Shown here piece after piece: positions 4,904-5,663 of a stretch of DNA of 5,663 nt. Position 1 is the first letter of the stretch. Every line of letters starts with the position of its first letter. The notes beneath the pieces were generated by a model. That model worked only from the letters and a program-made list of their open reading frames with translations, was not told where the DNA came from and ran no database searches. Source of the DNA: Spirochaeta sp. UBA2779. GTDB lineage: Bacteria; Spirochaetota; Spirochaetia; DSM-2461. The DNA lies in NCBI GenBank assembly GCA_002352375.1, contig DEIH01000098.1, positions 1 to 5,663 of the forward strand. Reading direction: 5' to 3'. The position numbers and the translations under genes were made by a program.

Positions 4904-5663
4904 TCAGTCCAGATAACCAAGGCTGACATAGGCCTCGGCATTGAGTATTGCAGCACCAGCAGCACCCCGGACGGTGTTATGCCCCATAATAACCATCTTG
5001 ATGTCCCCGATGGGGCACTCTCTTATACGTCCCACACAGGCCGCCATGCCCCCTTCAAGCCAGATATCTCTTGCCGGCTGGGGCCGATTTTCTTCTTCAA
5101 AGACGATTACCGGGGAGGAGGGGGCTGAAGGGAGTTTCTGCTTCTGAGGCATGGCTTTCCATTCCTTAAGAATTTTTTTTACTTCTTGAGGAGTAGGTTT
5201 CTTCTTGAACTTGATGCTCAGGTTCTCGGTATGACCGTCGATAACTGGAACCCGGTTGCATTGGGCGCTGACGATAAAATCAGCAGATTTAATAACATCA
5301 CCATCAATACTGCCGAGAATTTTCTGGGCTTCGATTTCTACCTTGGGCTCCTCTCCGCCGATAAAAGGCACAACATTGCCTATGATGTCGTAGGAGGAGA
5401 CTCCGGGATAACCGGCGCCGCTGACAGCCTGCATTGAGGTGAGCTGTACCCACTCGATACCAAATTCTTCATCCAGAGGAGCGAGAACCATGGCCATGGG
5501 CATTACAACGCAGTTGGAATTGGTAATGATTGCCCCTTTGTACTTCTGATTTTTTGTAATTTCAAAATGATCCGGATTCACTTCGGGGATAATAATAGGG
5601 ACATCGGGGTCGGTCCGGTGATTCTTGGCGTTGGAAATAACTATGTGACCTTTTTCGGCATAA
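4904..5663 (-). CDS. asd: Aspartate-semialdehyde dehydrogenase, archaeal/fungal type (N-terminus outside window)
   Basis: The enzyme reduces aspartyl phosphate with NADPH to aspartate semialdehyde, the step after aspartate kinase. The frame is open to the window end; 252 C-terminal residues are visible, about 100 short of a typical 350-residue enzyme, so the NADP-binding N-terminus lies outside. A GTG at 5581 is an internal codon. Numbering visible residues from 5662, the catalytic Cys is Cys51 in TNSNCVV, SGAGYPG is at 81-87, and QCNRVPVIDGHTE at 134-146 contains the substrate-binding Arg137 and the base His144. The C-terminal signature RPQPARD, then GMAACVGRIR, HNTVRGAAGAAILNAE, closely matches the archaeal-type branch (for example the Methanocaldococcus enzyme as I recall it), not the E. 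coli type. The usual NPNCS/T around the cysteine reads NSNCV here. It is upstream of lysC in the same operon, whose promoter lies beyond the window. Confidence 0.95.
   Translation of the reverse strand, partial: YAEKGHIVISNAKNHRTDPDVPIIIPEVNPDHFEITKNQKYKGAIITNSNCVVMPMAMVLAPLDEEFGIEWVQLTSMQAVSGAGYPGVSSYDIIGNVVPFIGGEEPKVEIEAQKILGSIDGDVIKSADFIVSAQCNRVPVIDGHTENLSIKFKKKPTPQEVKKILKEWKAMPQKQKLPSAPSSPVIVFEEENRPQPARDIWLEGGMAACVGRIRECPIGDIKMVIMGHNTVRGAAGAAILNAEAYVSLGYLD

Noticed and set aside
5579..5581. GTG as the start of asd
   Set aside because: Upstream in-frame residues (ISNAKNHR, then VPIIIPEVNP) match conserved archaeal-type Asd sequence, so the GTG encodes an internal valine.
1..5663. tRNA, rRNA, CRISPR array, riboswitch or defence-system genes
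   Set aside because: Nearly all the sequence is explained by the listed genes; no regularly spaced repeats, tRNA-like cloverleaf or known defence motifs were seen. The upstream region of asd, where a lysine riboswitch might lie, is outside the window.

Overview
The window is ordinary-looking bacterial chromosome of moderate GC content, densely packed with genes and with no RNA gene, CRISPR array or complete mobile element that I can see. The source is probably a free-living bacterium. A spirochaete would fit the style of the SPFH and HAD proteins and the archaeal-type aspartate-semialdehyde dehydrogenase, but this is an inference and not a firm assignment.

Left edge (1-301): the last 82 codons of an unrecognised plus-strand gene, then 52 bp of non-coding DNA with a G-rich motif. 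Region 302-2088 is a compact minus-strand pair. A HAD-superfamily hydrolase of the haloacid-dehalogenase motif type is followed 11 bp later by a membrane-anchored SPFH/band 7-like protein with a clear ribosome binding site. Region 2089-2247 is the 159-bp divergent spacer. It carries a reasonable sigma70-like promoter facing right, placed so that transcription would begin at the ATG of the next gene.

Region 2248-2601 is a 117-residue, three-helix membrane protein of unknown function on the plus strand. It converges with the gene that follows, with a 14-bp gap. Region 2616-5663 is a minus-strand operon, transcribed right to left: asd (N-terminus outside the window), lysC, and an AEC-family permease. 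asd and lysC are separated by 9 bp; lysC and the permease share one base in a TGATG junction.

LysC and Asd catalyse the first two steps of the aspartate pathway (aspartate to aspartyl phosphate to aspartate semialdehyde), which leads to lysine/diaminopimelate, threonine, methionine and isoleucine. The tightly coupled permease is therefore a candidate carrier for a metabolite or end product of that pathway. The most checkable points of interest are this coupling, the possible leaderless mRNA for the small membrane protein, the HAD-SPFH pair, and the unusual open frame upstream of the HAD start codon.
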